NCBI GenBank assembly: GCA_902512305.1 | Contig: CABXIU010000004.1 | Span: 62,001 to 126,000, forward strand | Direction of reading: 5' to 3' | Source: an uncultured Gammaproteobacteria bacterium | GTDB lineage: Bacteria; Pseudomonadota; Gammaproteobacteria; PS1; Pseudothioglobaceae | Length of the DNA stretch: 64,000 nt | Part shown: one piece after another, positions 20,265-33,626 of the stretch | Layout of the letters: every line of letters starts with the position of its first letter | How positions within the stretch are numbered: position 1 is the first letter of the stretch | Notes under the pieces: model-generated | Told to the model about the DNA's origin: nothing | Seen by the model: only the letters and a program-made list of their open reading frames with translations | Database searches by the model: none | Program-made: the position numbers and the translations under genes

Positions 20265-20625
20265 AGTAGAATTACTGATTTTGAGAGAAAAAAATAGGAA
20301 GTTGATGACCTCGCTATTTCTCTCTATATTGTTGATTTAAATCACTATTTTATGTAAGACTCTTATTATATTTTTTGTGCTTTAAACTTTATTTAATAAA
20401 AAGTAGCAATATAGCTTGACGCTAGGATTTGAGCCTGTATAATTTCCCGCTTTCACCGCACAAAACGATCTTTTTTTGAGTGGTAGTTCTTTAACAATTT
20501 ATCAAGCAACTTGTGTGGGCACTCGTGCAAGAAATTGTGCAGTGCACATAAAAAACAAAAGCAGATAAGCTTTTAAAAAAATTGAACTATTGGTAATTTT
20601 GCCATGTGTTCTAAAAAGTCAGATT
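20265..20625 (+). promoter_or_regulatory. rRNA operon promoter and leader
   Basis: This 361-nt gap has no protein gene. It holds TTGACG (20416-20421), 16 nt, TATAAT (20438-20443) and then TTCCCGC, a C-rich discriminator typical of growth-rate-controlled rRNA promoters. A boxA antitermination element (TTCTTTAACA) lies at about 20487-20496. The segment 20502-20528 can pair with 22172-22198 beyond the 16S gene, forming the RNase III-type processing stem. An FNR-like palindrome at 20332-20345 was noted but not claimed. Confidence 0.75.
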
Positions 20626-22165
<1,540 letters not shown>

Positions 22166-22256
22166 AGAAAAGCATGAGTGTTCACACAAGTTGTTTGATA
22201 ATAATAAAGTAAGAGAAAAAAGACCAATAACCCAAAGTCAATCTATTTGATATTAA

Positions 22257-22333
<77 letters not shown>

Positions 22334-22357
22334 TTTTCTGGGTTATTAGTTTTAATT

Positions 22358-22433
22358 GGGGCTATAGCTCAGCTGGGAGAGCGCCTGGTTTGCATCCAGG
22401 AGGTCAGCAGTTCGATCCTGCTTAGCTCCACCA
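22358..22433 (+). tRNA. alaT: tRNA-Ala (TGC)
   Basis: 76 nt with encoded CCA. The acceptor GGGGCTA pairs with TAGCTCC (one G-U pair), the anticodon loop is TTTGCAT (TGC), and the T loop is GTTCGATCC. It is 24 nt after tRNA-Ile in the rRNA spacer. Confidence 0.97.
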
Positions 22434-22762
22434 TTTTTCTCATGTGAAAACTTAAATAAGATTTTATTTACAGTTTTATTTAAGTTTTTATACCCTTTCT
22501 TGCATTTGCTGGATTGGAGGCTCTTTAACAATTTGGATATGAAGTAAAGTTTGTTAAATACAATACAACGTATAAGTAGATATATGTAATGTTATCGAAG
22601 GTGTATTGCATTGACACAACAATTTCAAAAAATATGGATTCTCAATGATAGATTTATTTCTATCTTTGAAAATTGAAATCACCGATTGTATTGAAAGATA
22701 TGATTTGTGACTTCACAAGGTGAAATACGAAACCATTTAACCCAGATACTTTGGGGTTATAT
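22434..22762 (+). other. 16S-23S spacer with boxA and processing stems
   Basis: There is no gene in these 329 nt. A perfect 12-bp hairpin has arms 22447-22458 and 22477-22488. A second boxA (CTCTTTAACA, 22521-22530) leads into an arm at 22527-22552 that pairs with 25707-25731. TTGACACAACAA (22611-22622) pairs exactly with 25678-25689. These long-range stems enclose the 23S gene and would be cut by RNase III during maturation. Confidence 0.75.
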
Positions 22763-25652
<2,890 letters not shown>

Positions 25653-25800
25653 ATAACACCCAAGATATTTGGAGATGTTGTTGTGTCAACAGGCAATATG
25701 CCTTATAAACTTTACTTTATCCAATTTGTTATATACCTCTTGGTATAAAAACTTTTTAATTCATTTGAGTTAGGTTTCGACTTAGTTCAAGTAAGCAGTT

Positions 25801-25920
25801 TGCTTAGTGATAATAGCAAGTGTGACCCACCTGATCCCATACCGAACTCAGAAGTGAAACCACTTAGCGCCGATGGTAGTTTGGGGTCTCCCCATGTGAG
25901 AGTAGGACATTGCTAGGCTT
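25801..25920 (+). rRNA. rrf: 5S ribosomal RNA
   Basis: About 120 nt. It contains the conserved CCGAACTCAGAAGTGAAAC and GATGGTAGT segments, and the 5' TGCTTAGTG can pair with the 3' end. It closes the operon, followed at once by a terminator. Confidence 0.95.
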
Positions 25921-25926
25921 TTATTC

Positions 25927-25965
25927 AAAATACCCCGACCTTTTGTAAGGCGGGGTATTTTTTTT
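25927..25965 (+). terminator. Rho-independent terminator of the rRNA operon
   Basis: The stem AAAATACCCCG pairs with CGGGGTATTTT around an inner loop, with a run of T after it. It lies 6 nt after the 5S gene. Confidence 0.9.
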
Positions 25966-25992
25966 CTAGCTATATTCAAGTAAAATTAATTT

Positions 25993-26934
25993 ATGACTAA
26001 TAGAGTGGATGTGACAAATGTTGCAAAAGGAATTAATGTTATTGATTCTGGTTACTATAGTAAAGACTTTGCAGCGATATACCTTCTTAGGCAAAGAAAT
26101 AAGGTCGCTATTATTGAAACTGGTAGTAATTTTAGTGTCCCTCTTGTTGAAAAAGCAATTATTGAAGATGGTCTAAGCTTTTCTGACGTTGCCTATATTA
26201 TTCCAACACATGTCCATCTTGATCATGCGGGTGGTGCTGGGGAGCTGATGAGGCGATGCCAAAATGCAACTTTAGTAGTTCATCCAAGTGGTTCTCGACA
26301 TTTGATTGATCCAAGTAAACTTGTTGCAGGAGCTATGGCGGTTTATGGGGAGAAAAAATTCAGAGAATATTATGGTGAAATTATTCCGATAGATTCAGAC
26401 AGAGTGATTGAGGCGGAAGATAATTTTATTTTGGATTTTGACGGAAGAGTGCTTAAATTTATTGATACCCCAGGACACGCTAGACATCATTTTTGTGTTT
26501 GGGATAAAGAGACAAAGTCAATGTTTACGGGCGATACTTTTGGAATCTCGTATCGTGACCTTGATCATCAAAATGATGTGTATGTTTTACCAAGTACAAG
26601 TCCCGTTCAGTTTGATCCAGAGGCATTAATTCAAAGCATTAATCGAATAATGGAGTTCAAGCCAGAACGAGTCTGCTTAACTCACTTTTCAGCTATTAAA
26701 CCAACTCAGAGAGTCGTAAATCAACTAATAGATGGTATTAACTTTGTAAGTAATCTAGCAAAAAAATATGCAACAACGAATGAGGCTGAATCGATTATTT
26801 ATAACGAAATGATGGAATACTTTTTAAATGGATTAAATAAGATAGGGTTTAGTAATGATGACTTTTCTAAAAATAGACTGAAGCTTGATGTGCAAATCAA
26901 TACTCAAGGTCTAATCTACTGGCAAAGCAAATAG
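25993..26934 (+). CDS. MBL-fold metallo-hydrolase
   Basis: 313 residues. The metallo-beta-lactamase zinc motif is intact as THVHLDHAGG near residues 72-81, with further ligands in DTPGHARHHF and FTGDTFG. The C-terminal third (after LTHFSAI) is mostly helical. It is cytoplasmic by lack of a signal peptide. Substrate unknown; the fold covers glyoxalase II, lactonases and many other hydrolases. The RND exporter gene starts 32 nt downstream on the same strand, so the enzyme may be cotranscribed with that module. Confidence 0.85.
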   Translation: MTNRVDVTNVAKGINVIDSGYYSKDFAAIYLLRQRNKVAIIETGSNFSVPLVEKAIIEDGLSFSDVAYIIPTHVHLDHAGGAGELMRRCQNATLVVHPSGSRHLIDPSKLVAGAMAVYGEKKFREYYGEIIPIDSDRVIEAEDNFILDFDGRVLKFIDTPGHARHHFCVWDKETKSMFTGDTFGISYRDLDHQNDVYVLPSTSPVQFDPEALIQSINRIMEFKPERVCLTHFSAIKPTQRVVNQLIDGINFVSNLAKKYATTNEAESIIYNEMMEYFLNGLNKIGFSNDDFSKNRLKLDVQINTQGLIYWQSK

Positions 26935-26966
26935 ATATAATAACCTTCTAGTTTCAAAAAATAACC

Positions 26967-29663
26967 ATGAAGAATCTATTACTTTATCTCAATAAGTATT
27001 TTGCGAAGGTACCCGGACAACTTATTCCATATCGCAAAACAGTTCTCATACTAGCCCTGCTCTCAACCATTTTTATGGGATATGGCGCCTCTCGCTTTGT
27101 CTTAGATACTTCATTTAGTGTGTGGTTTAGTGAGTCCGATCCAGCAATTGATGCTTTAGATGAGTTCCGTGACCAGTTTGGTAGTGATGACGGTCTATTT
27201 ATTGTTTATGAAGCAAAAGATGGCGATGTCTTTTCAAATAAATCTTTAACGTTGATCTCTGAAATTACTGAAATTCTTGATAATTATGAAACAATAAGCG
27301 ATGTAGAGTGGCTTGAAAGATTTAATTTAACACCAGAAGTTGTTGAATCTCTCACCCATATAAAGCGTGTTCAGTCTCTGTCAAATATACGAATTCAAAA
27401 AAATGAAGATGATGTTTTAAGTTCGCCTCGTCTGGTCCCTAAAAATATTCCAAGCGACATTAAGAAGCTAAATGAAATCAGCTCTGAGGCTGATGACCAG
27501 CCTAGTTTGTTGCTGTTTATGTTTTCAAAAGATCATCGTTATGGTGCCATTTCTATCAATACCGATTTTGGCGCTATTCCAGTAGTTCAAGAGTCTGACG
27601 ATGAGACTTCTCTTTTTTCTGACGATGACTGGAGTGATGATTTTGATGCTAGCATGGATGACGGTGTAATTATTGAAAGAATTGAATTTCAGCCTGATGA
27701 GCCTGCCCTTTATTTTCCATTTATTAAGGTTATAACTGCAATCACTGACCAGCCAAAAATGACTGAACACTTCAACTTTTATCCCATTGGCAACTCTGCA
27801 ATGATTGCTTTGGCTTGGGAAACAATGATTCAAGCAGCATTTCTATTAGTAGGGATGGTAGTAATCATTAACCTCTTGCTTTGGACTTTGTTTCGCTCCG
27901 CAAGTGCCGTTGTGCTTCCTCAGCTCGCAATAGGACTGAGTATATTATTTGTAATTGGCGGGCTCAGTTGGTTGAATTTGGCATCGACTACTCTCATTGC
28001 TCTAACAGTAATGCTTGTTATTGCTGTAGGTGTTGCTGATTGTGTTCATGTCATGAGCTCTTATCTATTCTTTAGACGGGATGGTAAAAAGCATGATGAA
28101 GCATTATCAAAAGCTTATGGTAAGACAGGAGTTCCAATTCTCTTAACAACCATTACAACGATGGCGGGTATGTCCTCACTAGCTGTAACTGGAATGCCGA
28201 TGTTCGTTCAATTTGGACTGTCTTCTGCAGCAGGTGTCTTTTTTGCTTTCTTATACACCATATATTTACTACCAGTTTTGTTAAATTACTGGCATCCAAT
28301 GCAAGTCAAAAAAATAAGTCAATCAGATGAAAACAGAAAATCTAGCATTAAGTCAGTAGCATTATTTATGAAATCTAAGGCATTAAGTGTCCTATGCTTT
28401 TTTGCTAAACCTTTAATGAGAGGAGCAAAAAAAGTTGGCCTAGTTTGGTTAGTCAGTGCAGACTGGCTTCAGCCTTTACTAGACAAGATACCAGCTTTTG
28501 TAGAGCGCTTTAGATATTTGATAGCTGTTGTATTTTTCGGTGGATTTTTTGTCTGTTTGTATGGCGCAACACAAGTAAAAATTGACTCTAATTTGGTTGA
28601 GCTTTATTCTGACGATGTGCCGATTGTTCAGGCATATGACATTGTTGATGACAATATGATGGGAACTGGAAATATGGTCATTGTAGTTGATACTGCTAAA
28701 TCTGATGGAATAATGGATCCTGATGTATTAACCGCTATGGATAGACTTCAGAATAAAATTGAAGCAAACTACAGTGATTATATTATCCGAACAAATTCTC
28801 TAGCTGACCTCGTCAAAGATACTCACGCAATAATGCAAAGCTCAGAAGAATTCAGAACTATTCCTGACAGTCAGATTGCGGTATCTCAACTGCTTTACTT
28901 GTTTAATAGCTCGAATCCTGAAGAGCGAAGAGCTCTTGTGAGTGATGATTTTAGTAAGAGTCATATTAGTGTCCAGCTCAGAAATGCAGGTTCAAACGAA
29001 TATAAAGAGTTTTTCAAAGAGATTCAAAAAGATATCAATAGTGAATTTAACAAGCTAACAGCAAGCTATCCAGAGATTGAGGTTCAAATAACTGGCTCAT
29101 TTGCACTGATGATGAGGCTTGCAGATAAGATTAGTAAGAACCAATTTAAGAGTCTAGCAATAGCTGCTGTTGTGATTAGCCTTCTTTTGATGCTGACTCT
29201 TGGCTCGTTACAGGCCGGTGTGATGTCGATTATTCCTAACTTAATTCCAGCAACATTGGCATTTGGATTAATGGGGCTTTTTGAAATTCCTCTGGATACT
29301 GATACATTAATGATTGCACCATTAATTATTGGTATAGCGGTCGACGATACCATTCACTTTATAAGTCACTACAGAATGTCGCTTGCTCAAAATCACAATA
29401 TGAAGTTTGCTTTGGTTGAGACCATTAAAGAGGTTGGACAGGCGGTAACATTTACAACACTGATATTAGGTTGTGGGTTTTTTATGTTAACCTTTAGCGA
29501 CTATTTAGGCTTGGCTAAAATAGGCGGCTTTGGCTCCCTGGCAATTTTTGTAGCATTGCTATGTGACTTGTTGTTTTTCCCAGCCCTTATAATGATATTT
29601 AGGCCAAAATTTGGTCAGAAAGATGTTGAAGATAATTTAAATTTTATAGAGGTTGCAAAATGA
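26967..29663 (+). CDS. RND/MMPL-superfamily transporter (HAE3-like)
   Basis: 898 residues with two halves, each a membrane helix, a large periplasmic loop and five more helices. The SSD/MMPL-like cores are around residues 285-430 and 730-880; VADCVHVMSSYLFF and VDDTIHFISHYRM mark the equivalent helices. The first loop carries an acidic patch (residues 209-232, with SDDDWSDDFD). HAE3 proteins move hydrophobic molecules or lipids out of the inner membrane. The LolA-like carrier gene overlaps the 3' end by 4 nt, so a lipid or hydrophobe export role is likely. The cargo is unknown. Confidence 0.85.
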   Translation: MKNLLLYLNKYFAKVPGQLIPYRKTVLILALLSTIFMGYGASRFVLDTSFSVWFSESDPAIDALDEFRDQFGSDDGLFIVYEAKDGDVFSNKSLTLISEITEILDNYETISDVEWLERFNLTPEVVESLTHIKRVQSLSNIRIQKNEDDVLSSPRLVPKNIPSDIKKLNEISSEADDQPSLLLFMFSKDHRYGAISINTDFGAIPVVQESDDETSLFSDDDWSDDFDASMDDGVIIERIEFQPDEPALYFPFIKVITAITDQPKMTEHFNFYPIGNSAMIALAWETMIQAAFLLVGMVVIINLLLWTLFRSASAVVLPQLAIGLSILFVIGGLSWLNLASTTLIALTVMLVIAVGVADCVHVMSSYLFFRRDGKKHDEALSKAYGKTGVPILLTTITTMAGMSSLAVTGMPMFVQFGLSSAAGVFFAFLYTIYLLPVLLNYWHPMQVKKISQSDENRKSSIKSVALFMKSKALSVLCFFAKPLMRGAKKVGLVWLVSADWLQPLLDKIPAFVERFRYLIAVVFFGGFFVCLYGATQVKIDSNLVELYSDDVPIVQAYDIVDDNMMGTGNMVIVVDTAKSDGIMDPDVLTAMDRLQNKIEANYSDYIIRTNSLADLVKDTHAIMQSSEEFRTIPDSQIAVSQLLYLFNSSNPEERRALVSDDFSKSHISVQLRNAGSNEYKEFFKEIQKDINSEFNKLTASYPEIEVQITGSFALMMRLADKISKNQFKSLAIAAVVISLLLMLTLGSLQAGVMSIIPNLIPATLAFGLMGLFEIPLDTDTLMIAPLIIGIAVDDTIHFISHYRMSLAQNHNMKFALVETIKEVGQAVTFTTLILGCGFFMLTFSDYLGLAKIGGFGSLAIFVALLCDLLFFPALIMIFRPKFGQKDVEDNLNFIEVAK

Positions 29664-30580
29664 ATAAACCAGTAATAAATGATTTGAATTTAAAACTACC
29701 ATTAGTTTTTTTAAGTATTTGTTTGGCATTCGTCAGTCCAACTATCATTGCAGATACTGATCTTAGTGCTATAGAGATCATGGAGAGAGTTGACGAAGAA
29801 TCTCGCAAATCAACAGACTCTGCTTTTACAAGAATGAAATTAACTACTTGTAAATATGGCAAAAAGGATGGAAAGATTAAGTGCGCTGAAAAACCGCGCG
29901 TTAAGTTAGTAGAGAGTGCACAAATTAATACCGGTGAAGATAATAAAGATAGCAAGAGTATCGCAATCATTCTTGAGCCCGCAAGTGAAAAGGGAATCGG
30001 CATGCTCTCTTATAGCTATGATGATAGTGACAGAGATAATGAGACATGGTTATATTTGTCTGCACTCGGCAAGGTTAAGAGGATAAGTGTTAGAAACAGT
30101 GATGATGAAGAAACAGAGTCTGCTAGTATTTTTGGAACTGAAATGACAACTGAGGATCAAGAGACTGGAAAGCTCGATGATTACACCTATGAATTATTAG
30201 AGCAAGGTAAGTTCAGAGGTCGAGATGTTGCGGTTATTGAGTCGACGCCAAAGCCTCATCGACTCAGTAAAAGTAGTTATGGAAAAACCCAGAGTTGGAT
30301 TGATACTGAGAGATTTATAAGCTTAAAGATTCAAATGTTTGATAAGTACAATAACCCCATCAAAAAACTTGAGGTTGGCAAGGTGGAAAAAATTAATGAT
30401 GTTTGGATGGGGAGAAGTTTGACATTTTTTAATACTGTCAGTAACAGATTAACCAACATGAAACTCGAAGCTATTAACTTTGACATGGATATACAAGAGG
30501 GCTTTTTAACACAGAGAGCTTTAACAGATCAGGCTTTCAGAGAGAAATACCTGAAAGACCTTCGTAAGCAGGCCAAGTAA
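29660..30580 (+). CDS. LolA-like periplasmic outer-membrane lipoprotein-sorting protein
   Basis: 306 residues. An N-terminal hydrophobic stretch (LVFLSICLAFVSP) ends near IIA-DTD, a likely signal peptidase I site, so the mature protein is periplasmic. The rest fits the LolA-like family often encoded next to RND/MMPL exporters (ETWLYLSALGKVKRIS, FGTEMT, KTQSWIDTERFISLK, TFFNTVSNR). LolA-type folds shield lipids or acyl chains in a concave beta sheet. Start overlaps the RND stop; the beta-barrel gene follows 11 nt later. It likely shuttles a hydrophobic cargo between the exporter and the outer membrane. Confidence 0.8.
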   Translation: MNKPVINDLNLKLPLVFLSICLAFVSPTIIADTDLSAIEIMERVDEESRKSTDSAFTRMKLTTCKYGKKDGKIKCAEKPRVKLVESAQINTGEDNKDSKSIAIILEPASEKGIGMLSYSYDDSDRDNETWLYLSALGKVKRISVRNSDDEETESASIFGTEMTTEDQETGKLDDYTYELLEQGKFRGRDVAVIESTPKPHRLSKSSYGKTQSWIDTERFISLKIQMFDKYNNPIKKLEVGKVEKINDVWMGRSLTFFNTVSNRLTNMKLEAINFDMDIQEGFLTQRALTDQAFREKYLKDLRKQAK

Positions 30581-30591
30581 ACATTAATAGG

Positions 30592-31860
30592 ATGTTGAGT
30601 CTAACTTATAGACAATTAATTTTATTAATATTTTGCCTTGCCTTAGGCTGGAATGTGAATTCAGAAGATTCATTTTTTGATGATGAGATTGTTTTTGATG
30701 AGTCTGAGCAAGAGCTTGATGAATGGTCTGATGATAGCGATATATTTGGCGAAGATAGCTCTCTTACAGAGAAATCATTTGCTTGGCTTGACCTTGGCGT
30801 TGCTCAGAAATGGGGCTTTAATCCCGCAAGTCATTACAGCACAACTAAAGAAAGAACTGAAATAACTTTTGGTACTAGCGGCTCAGTTTCAGATTCAGGA
30901 TATGGAGAGGTTGAACTAAAAGCAACAAAATATTGGCCAAGTGACAGTAATTATTCGACCGAAAAACACGATTTAGAGGTTGAGAAGGCCTTTTTGCAGT
31001 TTAGTTTTGATGATTGGAGTTCTAAATTAGGGAAATATACAATTGGTTGGGGTGAGTTAGAAGGTGGCGCACTTGACGTAGTAAACCCATCTGGAGGATT
31101 AACGGACCCATCTATGATTCCTCAGTGGTTTATGAGTACCACTCAATATTTTGATAACAGCGATTTAAGTTTTTTTTACAACACCAATCCAACAGTTTCT
31201 AAGAGCAAACTTCTTATTCTAAAAAATGATTCCTATGACGAGTTTGGAATGCGATATGGAATAAGTCGTGAAGGGAGTGATATAGCATTATATTTAGGCC
31301 AACTTGTTCCTAACGATGCACTCACAAATCTTACTGATGGCTTAGCTTATGCAACCCCCTATCAATTATTGGGTTTTGCTATGAATAAGGCATTTGATGA
31401 GTATTTACTTAAGTTTGATATAGCTTATAAGCATAACTTACAGCAAAACAGAACTGGGCAATTCATAAAATTAGATAGGATTGACTGGGACTTGGCCTTT
31501 GATATTCAGAAAAATGATAGGCAGTGGTTATTTTCTATTAACTCACAGTATCTTTTAGATTATGCCAATGACTATTTAACGCCAACATTATTAGGCAGTG
31601 TCAGTGCAAAAAGGAACAGTATGAATTACATGGCAAGTGTCGGTGATAAGTTTGGAGATTCTGACTGGAAATGGGGATTATCTAATGTAATAGCCTCAAA
31701 CAATGATCTATCCCTTAGTTCAGCTACTTTAGACTGGGATATTAATGATCAGTGGAAGGCGTCATTTAGCGGCACATATATCGATGCCAAAGATAATCGT
31801 GCATTTGCAATATTAGATGACTATCAGCGAGTTAATTTAGAAGTTAAATATCAGTATTAA
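30592..31860 (+). CDS. Predicted outer-membrane beta-barrel protein (DUF1302-like context)
   Basis: 422 residues. A signal peptide (about residues 1-24) is followed by a very acidic linker (residues 25-59, with ELDEWSDDSD). After that come alternating amphipathic strands ending in the aromatic C-terminus VKYQY, typical of outer-membrane barrels recognised by BamA. No close family was recognised with certainty; the operon context and length suggest the DUF1302-type partners of RND/LolA-like modules. The acidic linker echoes the acidic patch of the RND protein two genes upstream. Confidence 0.7.
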   Translation: MLSLTYRQLILLIFCLALGWNVNSEDSFFDDEIVFDESEQELDEWSDDSDIFGEDSSLTEKSFAWLDLGVAQKWGFNPASHYSTTKERTEITFGTSGSVSDSGYGEVELKATKYWPSDSNYSTEKHDLEVEKAFLQFSFDDWSSKLGKYTIGWGELEGGALDVVNPSGGLTDPSMIPQWFMSTTQYFDNSDLSFFYNTNPTVSKSKLLILKNDSYDEFGMRYGISREGSDIALYLGQLVPNDALTNLTDGLAYATPYQLLGFAMNKAFDEYLLKFDIAYKHNLQQNRTGQFIKLDRIDWDLAFDIQKNDRQWLFSINSQYLLDYANDYLTPTLLGSVSAKRNSMNYMASVGDKFGDSDWKWGLSNVIASNNDLSLSSATLDWDINDQWKASFSGTYIDAKDNRAFAILDDYQRVNLEVKYQY

Positions 31861-31966
31861 GGCGCATGAGATACAAGTCATTTCAAAAAAAACTAGTACT
31901 AGCTTTAAATCATTCCTTTAGATTGGTACATAGTATAATTTAGGCATAATAATTTAACTTAGTATC

Positions 31967-33262
31967 ATGCTAGAGAGCAAGCTTTTAAGAGGAAATATCG
32001 ATTTTGTTGTTGAGCAACTAAAAAGGCGAAATTTTTCCTTTGATGTTAAAGAATTCAATGAGCTCGAGGATCAAAGAAAAACAATCCAAGTTCAAACTCA
32101 AGATTTACAAAATTTACGAAACACCAAATCAAAATCTATTGGCCAGGCAAAGGCCAGTGGAGATAATATTGAGCCACTTTTGGAAGAAGTTTCAGAGCTT
32201 GGCGAAAAACTTGATAATGCCAAAGCTCAGTTGCAGGAGATACAGTCAAAGATTAGCGAGATAGTTCTATCAATGCCTAATATTCCTCATTCATCTGTTC
32301 CAGAAGGGAATACTGAAGATGAAAATGAGGAGGTCTTTAGTTGGCCTTTATCCGGACCAACTCAGTTTGATTTTGAGCCTAAGGACCATGTTGATTTAGG
32401 CGAAATGTATGGAATGAATTTTGCAGCAGCAGCTAAGATTTCTGGCTCAAGATTTGTTGTAATGACTGGAAGGCTGGCAAAGCTTCAGAGGGCTATAACT
32501 CAGTTTATGTTGGATCATCACACTGAAAAAAATGATTACAAAGAGACTTATGCGCCCTATCTAGTTAACGCAGATTCTTTGATGGGTACAGGAAATTTAC
32601 CCAAATTTGAAGCAGATTTATTTAAAACCCATCTTCATGGCGAAGAGGGAGAAGCTAAGGCGCTTTATTTAATTCCTACAGCTGAGGTCCCAGTAACAAA
32701 TATTGTTCGTGAATCGATTGTAAATGAATCTGATTTACCACTAAAATTTGTTGCACACACGCCATGTTTTAGATCAGAAGCTGGCTCTTATGGCAAAGAT
32801 ACACGAGGTTTAATTCGACAACATCAGTTTGAAAAAGTCGAGTTGGTTCAAATCTCTAGACCTAAAGAATCCTATGATATTCTTGAGGAATTAACCAATG
32901 ATGCTGAGGGTATTTTGCAGTTATTAGAACTTCCTTATCGTAAAGTGGTTCTTTGTACTGGAGATCTTGGTTTTTCATCAGCTAAAACTTATGACCTTGA
33001 GGTTTGGTTGCCAGGGCAAAATGCCTATCGTGAGATTTCATCTTGCTCTTGTTTTGAATCGTTTCAGGCAAGGAGAATGCAACTTCGATGGAAAAATCCT
33101 GAGACAAATGAATCTGAGTTTTTACATACTTTAAACGGTTCCGGGCTAGCAGTGGGCAGAACATTGGTAGCAGTGATTGAAAATTATCAAAATGATGATG
33201 GAAGCATAACTATACCAAAAGTCCTACAGAGCTACATGGGCGGGCTAACTAAGATAAAATAA
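31967..33262 (+). CDS. serS: Seryl-tRNA synthetase
   Basis: 431 residues. The N-terminal antiparallel coiled coil (residues about 25-105) binds the tRNA-Ser long arm. The class II core follows: motif 2 [21 protein letters not shown] and motif 3 [17 protein letters not shown]. It charges tRNA-Ser; the matching tRNA-Ser(TGA) is in this window. A TATAAT lies at 31934-31939 but has no convincing -35. yajC starts 27 nt downstream. Confidence 0.96.
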   Translation: MLESKLLRGNIDFVVEQLKRRNFSFDVKEFNELEDQRKTIQVQTQDLQNLRNTKSKSIGQAKASGDNIEPLLEEVSELGEKLDNAKAQLQEIQSKISEIVLSMPNIPHSSVPEGNTEDENEEVFSWPLSGPTQFDFEPKDHVDLGEMYGMNFAAAAKISGSRFVVMTGRLAKLQRAITQFMLDHHTEKNDYKETYAPYLVNADSLMGTGNLPKFEADLFKTHLHGEEGEAKALYLIPTAEVPVTNIVRESIVNESDLPLKFVAHTPCFRSEAGSYGKDTRGLIRQHQFEKVELVQISRPKESYDILEELTNDAEGILQLLELPYRKVVLCTGDLGFSSAKTYDLEVWLPGQNAYREISSCSCFESFQARRMQLRWKNPETNESEFLHTLNGSGLAVGRTLVAVIENYQNDDGSITIPKVLQSYMGGLTKIK

Positions 33263-33289
33263 CCCCTTTATTATTTTTTGGAGTGAAAG

Positions 33290-33586
33290 ATGAATCTACC
33301 ACCAGAAATTTTTCTGATTGCAATGTTTGTGCTGATGTATTTTTTATTAATCAGACCACAACAAAAAAGAGCTAAAGACCACAAAAACCTATTGAAAGAA
33401 TTAAAGAAAGGTGACGAGGTCGTTACCAATGGTGGAGTCATAGGAAAAATTACAGCTGTTGATGAATCCTTTGCAGAGATAGAAGTGTCCTCAGGTGTTT
33501 CTATGAAGATTCAAAAACAAGGAATCAATCAAAAAATGCCAAAGGGGAGTGTGAAGCCGATGACTAAGTCAAAGACTAAATCATAA
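33290..33586 (+). CDS. yajC: Preprotein translocase accessory subunit YajC
   Basis: 98 residues. One N-terminal membrane helix (IFLIAMFVLMYFLL) is followed by the family motif IRPQQKRAKDHKNLL and a small soluble domain (GDEVVTNGGVIGKI). GGAG lies 8 nt before the ATG. YajC belongs to the SecDF-YajC complex; the yajC-secD-secF order is standard. Confidence 0.95.
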   Translation: MNLPPEIFLIAMFVLMYFLLIRPQQKRAKDHKNLLKELKKGDEVVTNGGVIGKITAVDESFAEIEVSSGVSMKIQKQGINQKMPKGSVKPMTKSKTKS

Positions 33587-33626
33587 GCATCCGATTAAGT
33601 AGAATAACTATAGTTAATAACCAAAT

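Noticed and set aside
20332-20345. FNR/ANR-like palindrome TTGATTTAAATCAC upstream of the rRNA promoter
   Set aside because: It is 9 of 10 to the FNR consensus but lies about 80 nt from the rRNA promoter, and such AT-rich palindromes are expected by chance here.
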